Origin: Eukaryota sp. TZLM1-RC
Taxonomy: Eukaryota; Metamonada: BaSk clade
NCBI GenBank assembly: GCA_040285825.1
Contig: JAUPSS010000003.1
Span: forward strand, 1,054,001-1,118,000
Reading direction: 5' to 3'
Length of the DNA: 64,000 nucleotides
Positions 61,412 to 64,000 of this stretch are shown piece after piece. Within the stretch, counting starts at the first letter, position 1, and every line of letters begins with the position of its first letter. Both the position numbers and the translations under genes were made by a program. The notes beneath the pieces were generated by a model that did not search any database, was not told the origin of the DNA, and worked only from the letters and a program-made list of their open reading frames with translations.

Positions 61412-63000
61412 ATGCTTTTCCTTAATGGTCATATCCCTTATTTACTTCCCAATTCTAAAAGGGAAAAGTATTCAAAATTTGAATTTTCGTCAAAATCAAA
61501 TTTGTATTTCAGAGCCATGTCGAATATTAATAAATATTCTGAAAATGAGGAAAGTAAACTCTTTCATACTCTACCTTTGAAAAATTCTTGTATACCGTCC
61601 TATATCAAAATTGACAAGACAAATTTGTTAGACTTGTTCTTTGTTCAATTCAAGGACGTTCTTGGTCAAAGGTCGTCCTACCAATGCAATAATCAAGCTG
61701 CTGATTTGGTTTTATGGAATACCTTCTTGAAAATGGACCAGATTAAAAACACTAAACTTTATTCAGAAAATCCAAAGTAAATCATGTCAAGCATCGAGAC
61801 TGATCGAGTAGCAGTATCGTTCATTCAATCTAGAATGGACTTGAAACAATACAAGGTAATTGCAAATGAATTCAAAGAAAAGAAGAATAAATTGATGACC
61901 CCAGCTTCAATCCTTCTCATTTTCAAGATATGACCCTTGCTGCTGCTGATCCAGGGAAATCTGATCCACTCTATTTTTCTGCCAATTTATCTACTGGAAT
62001 GACTCATTCAAAAAAACCTGAGAGAGATAAATATGTTCATTTCAGGTACACTCAAAATCAACGAAGATTTGAGTCGAAAAGTTCCAAATTCAGAAGAATA
62101 AGAGACAGCATAAGGAATGACACTCTTATCACAATAAGTAAATTACTGGTAGAGTGATTGATCTATCCAATTATGAACCATCTGAAGAGCAACAACAAAG
62201 GATGGATTTAAACAGCAGTATAATTAGTCAAATGACTGAAAGAACAATTAGTTTATTAAGAGGAAAAGTATCTCAAGAAATCAATATTCCCCACGAAATT
62301 GATTACTCATTAAATTTGAGAAACAATGATCACACTACTAAATCTGTAGCAGAATGTGAAGCCACTTTATCCCAATTCAATTCCACAAGCTGCAGGTTTG
62401 ATAGATTTATGGCATATATTAAACAAAAAAATTATGTGAATAGTATTGTTGGTGAAGTCTATCATCAAAAAATATCGAGGAAACTAAGATGGTGGGCTGA
62501 GATTAATCGCACAAGATCTGAGGCGAAGATGATCCAGAGATTCAAATCAGTAATTGGTGATCCCAGCCCAGTAGTTATCGGAATCGGAGACTGGGAACAA
62601 CGAAAACACATGAAATTCAAAGAACCTACCAAAGGAAAAGGTTTGAGAACTCTATTTAAAAAGGCTGGTTATAAGGTCTTTTTGATTGATGAGTTTCGAA
62701 CCAGTTGTTGTTGTTTCAATTGTGAAGAAAGCGGAGAAAACAGTTGATGCATTCCGGTGGTGGAGAATTCCTAGGCCATGGAAGAGGCATGAGATGTTTA
62801 TTCGTCACAGGCTTACCATGTGTAAATCATGCGAAAGTTTGTGGAATAGAGATCGAAATGCTTCATTGAATATGTTGGCAATGATGGAAGCACATGTAAA
62901 AGGTGGAGATAGACTGGTATACCTACAAAGAGCCAAGGTTGATGAAGGTTCAAAGCAAAAGAAAATCTTCCATCTCAAATCAGTATCTTTACATTGGTGA
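61412..63000 (+). pseudogene. Fanzor (eukaryotic TnpB-family RNA-guided nuclease), broken
   Basis: Consecutive plus-strand frames hold the expected blocks in order: FHTLPLKNSCIPSYIKID, then IETDRVAVSFI, RuvC-I AAADPGKSDPLYF with FRYTQNQRRFESK. ATLSQFNSTSC, the RKLRWWAEINRTRSEAKMI region, VIGIGDWEQRKHMKF and EPTKGKGLRTLFKKAGY, then DEFRTSCCC-x2-C follow. NPRPWK-like IPRPWK, CKSCESLWNRDRNASLNM (zinc ribbon and RuvC-III) close it. Fanzor proteins are guided by an RNA made next to the gene and cut DNA; many travel in transposons. Damage: TAA at 61778-61780, frame changes near 61895, 62150 and 62735. Conserved motif residues (DPGK, NRD) are intact, so decay looks recent. Ends 44 bp before the next gene. 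Confidence 0.9.
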
Positions 63001-63043
63001 AGGAAGGACACTTATTTCATTGTTATAGACAATATCTTTTAAA

Positions 63044-64000
63044 ATGACTGCAACAATGGTCAATGATACCTTTGAAGCACAGTTACTCAGTTTCAGGCGA
63101 GATCTTGAGAAGATTAGATCAATCTATAGCCCAACTTCAACATCCACTACTCCAACAACGCCTTCTTATACAGAATCAAAGCCAGTTCCAAATAGAAAAC
63201 CTCCAAAACCTGTACAAAAATACCAACCTTCCGCTCAACACACGTCTACTTTCCAGCATTCTTCCATTCCATTTCCTACCGACAATTCGTATGCTCGTTC
63301 TCAAATGTCAAGTCTCAAGAGCGATCTACGCCTTGCCCAGGATGAAATTAATTCACTTAAATCAAAACTAAGTCAGGCCGAGCAAGCTAACGACCATCTC
63401 CAACAATGCCTTGTTACTGCACACGATCAACTTGCGAATTTAAATCAAGAATTGATCTCAAATAATAAGACTCATTTAATTGACCAACTTCAATCCAAAC
63501 TGTCGGCTGAAATGTTTGAGAACTCAAGGCTCAGTGATCGGATCTCCGTTCTTGAACAAAGGCTACTAAGTAGGGAAAAGGAAAAAATAAGAGAGTCTGT
63601 TTCAATTCCTTTTGTGAATTCCCATTCTGGGGTGACTCAACAGCAGCATGATTCTTTAAAACAGCAGTATTCAAGTCTTGAGTCATTGTATAATAAATCA
63701 AAAACAGATAATACAGAGTTGCTGGCTAAATTGTCCATGTTAAATTCAGAAATCTCCCGAGTGTGTGCAGATAATGCCAAATTGGCTTCTTTGCTAGAAG
63801 AAAGTCAGAGAGGAACATTTGAAAGTATTAGTTATCTGAAGGGAAAACTAGAAGAGAAGGAAGGTGAAGTGTGCAGCTTGAATGGTAAGATAAGTGACTT
63901 AATGGATGAAATCACTGAAAAATCAAAGTACATTAGTGAATTGAGTCAATTATTAACTGATAATCAGTCAGGAGTGTTGCAAGCTGTTGGTGGTCTAGTT
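63044..64000 (+). CDS. Coiled-coil protein, N-terminal part (runs off the window)
   Basis: From the ATG at 63044 (MTATMVNDTFEAQLLSFRRDLEKI) the frame stays open to the end of the window, 319 codons. After a helical start, residues 25-90 are Pro/Ser/Thr-rich. From about residue 90 a long coiled coil follows with regular heptads (MSSLKSDLRLAQDEINSLKS, RISVLEQRLLSREKEKI, LEEKEGEVCSLNGK). Such proteins are often golgins, centrosomal or ciliary scaffolds, or motor adaptors. No conserved domain is visible in this part. The stop and C-terminus lie beyond 64000. The start is close behind the Fanzor pseudogene, 44 bp after its last codon. Confidence 0.75.
   Translation, partial: MTATMVNDTFEAQLLSFRRDLEKIRSIYSPTSTSTTPTTPSYTESKPVPNRKPPKPVQKYQPSAQHTSTFQHSSIPFPTDNSYARSQMSSLKSDLRLAQDEINSLKSKLSQAEQANDHLQQCLVTAHDQLANLNQELISNNKTHLIDQLQSKLSAEMFENSRLSDRISVLEQRLLSREKEKIRESVSIPFVNSHSGVTQQQHDSLKQQYSSLESLYNKSKTDNTELLAKLSMLNSEISRVCADNAKLASLLEESQRGTFESISYLKGKLEEKEGEVCSLNGKISDLMDEITEKSKYISELSQLLTDNQSGVLQAVGGLV

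Noticed and set aside
61778-62157. Introns as an explanation for the frame changes in the Fanzor
   Set aside because: GT...AG stretches at these points would be about 15 nt, half the length of the other introns, and do not restore the frame. Simple mutations explain the data better.
1-64000. CRISPR arrays, bacterial operons or ribosome-binding sites
   Set aside because: No regularly spaced direct repeats of the right size were seen, and the gene structure (spliceosomal introns, snRNAs) is eukaryotic.

Overview
The window is nuclear DNA of a unicellular, flagellated eukaryote. It is AT-rich, and genes lie on both strands with short intergenic gaps. Four spliceosomal introns are deducible and all are only 29-32 nt long. 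TAA, TAG and TGA all end ordinary genes. Host genes include SLY1, HSP110, NOC3, Hikeshi, a cathepsin B-like protease and a PIERCE1-like doublet-microtubule protein, the last pointing to a motile cilium. I cannot place the species from sequence alone.

Layout. 0.7-4.7 kb: an LRR-like protein, a basic coiled-coil protein, a U1 snRNA gene (- strand) and a metallophosphoesterase. 5.2-5.4 kb: a U2 snRNA gene (+ strand). U1 and U2 share a 26-bp upstream element at the same distance from their 5' ends. 5.8-7.5 kb: a dead LINE. 8.0-9.7 kb: SLY1. 9.8-13.1 kb: transposon debris including two Fanzor/TnpB-like tails. 13.2-17.2 kb: HSP110 and a BTB-like protein. 17.3-20.6 kb: LINE graveyard with a solo LTR. 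21.3-23.3 kb: a helical-repeat protein. 24.5-30.5 kb: more LINEs, including the longest copy. 30.5-31.9 kb: cathepsin B-like and PIERCE1-like genes. 32.0-40.3 kb: two LINE copies, one interrupted by a three-LTR composite retroelement and by another LINE fragment. 40.3-51.6 kb: NOC3, a Cys-rich membrane protein, a membrane-anchored RCC1-repeat protein, a 571-bp tandem duplication, a small conserved-looking gene, Hikeshi and a putative zinc-binding protein. 51.8-52.6 kb: a MULE deletion derivative. 52.6-59.5 kb: a near-complete Ty3/gypsy element. 60.2-60.5 kb: a small ORF. 61.4-63.0 kb: a broken Fanzor (RNA-guided nuclease family). 63.0 kb to the end: the start of a coiled-coil protein.

Mobile DNA. 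The LINEs form at least four families (called A-D here). They carry a reverse transcriptase followed by a CxC...H...C zinc motif and a restriction-like endonuclease, as in R2/CRE/NeSL-type elements. All copies are broken, and several lie within about 15-90 bp of a host start codon. The small LTR element and the Ty3/gypsy element share LTR ends and the spacing to a TGG primer-site start, which suggests the large one could mobilise the small one.

Most notable are the Fanzor gene with separate Fanzor-like remnants, and the U1/U2 pair. The U1 5' end (ACATACCT) matches the GTATGT-type donors of the very short introns. Their common promoter element contains a perfect palindrome next to a tRNA B-box-like sequence, and an 11-bp core of it recurs in the Ty3/gypsy LTR.
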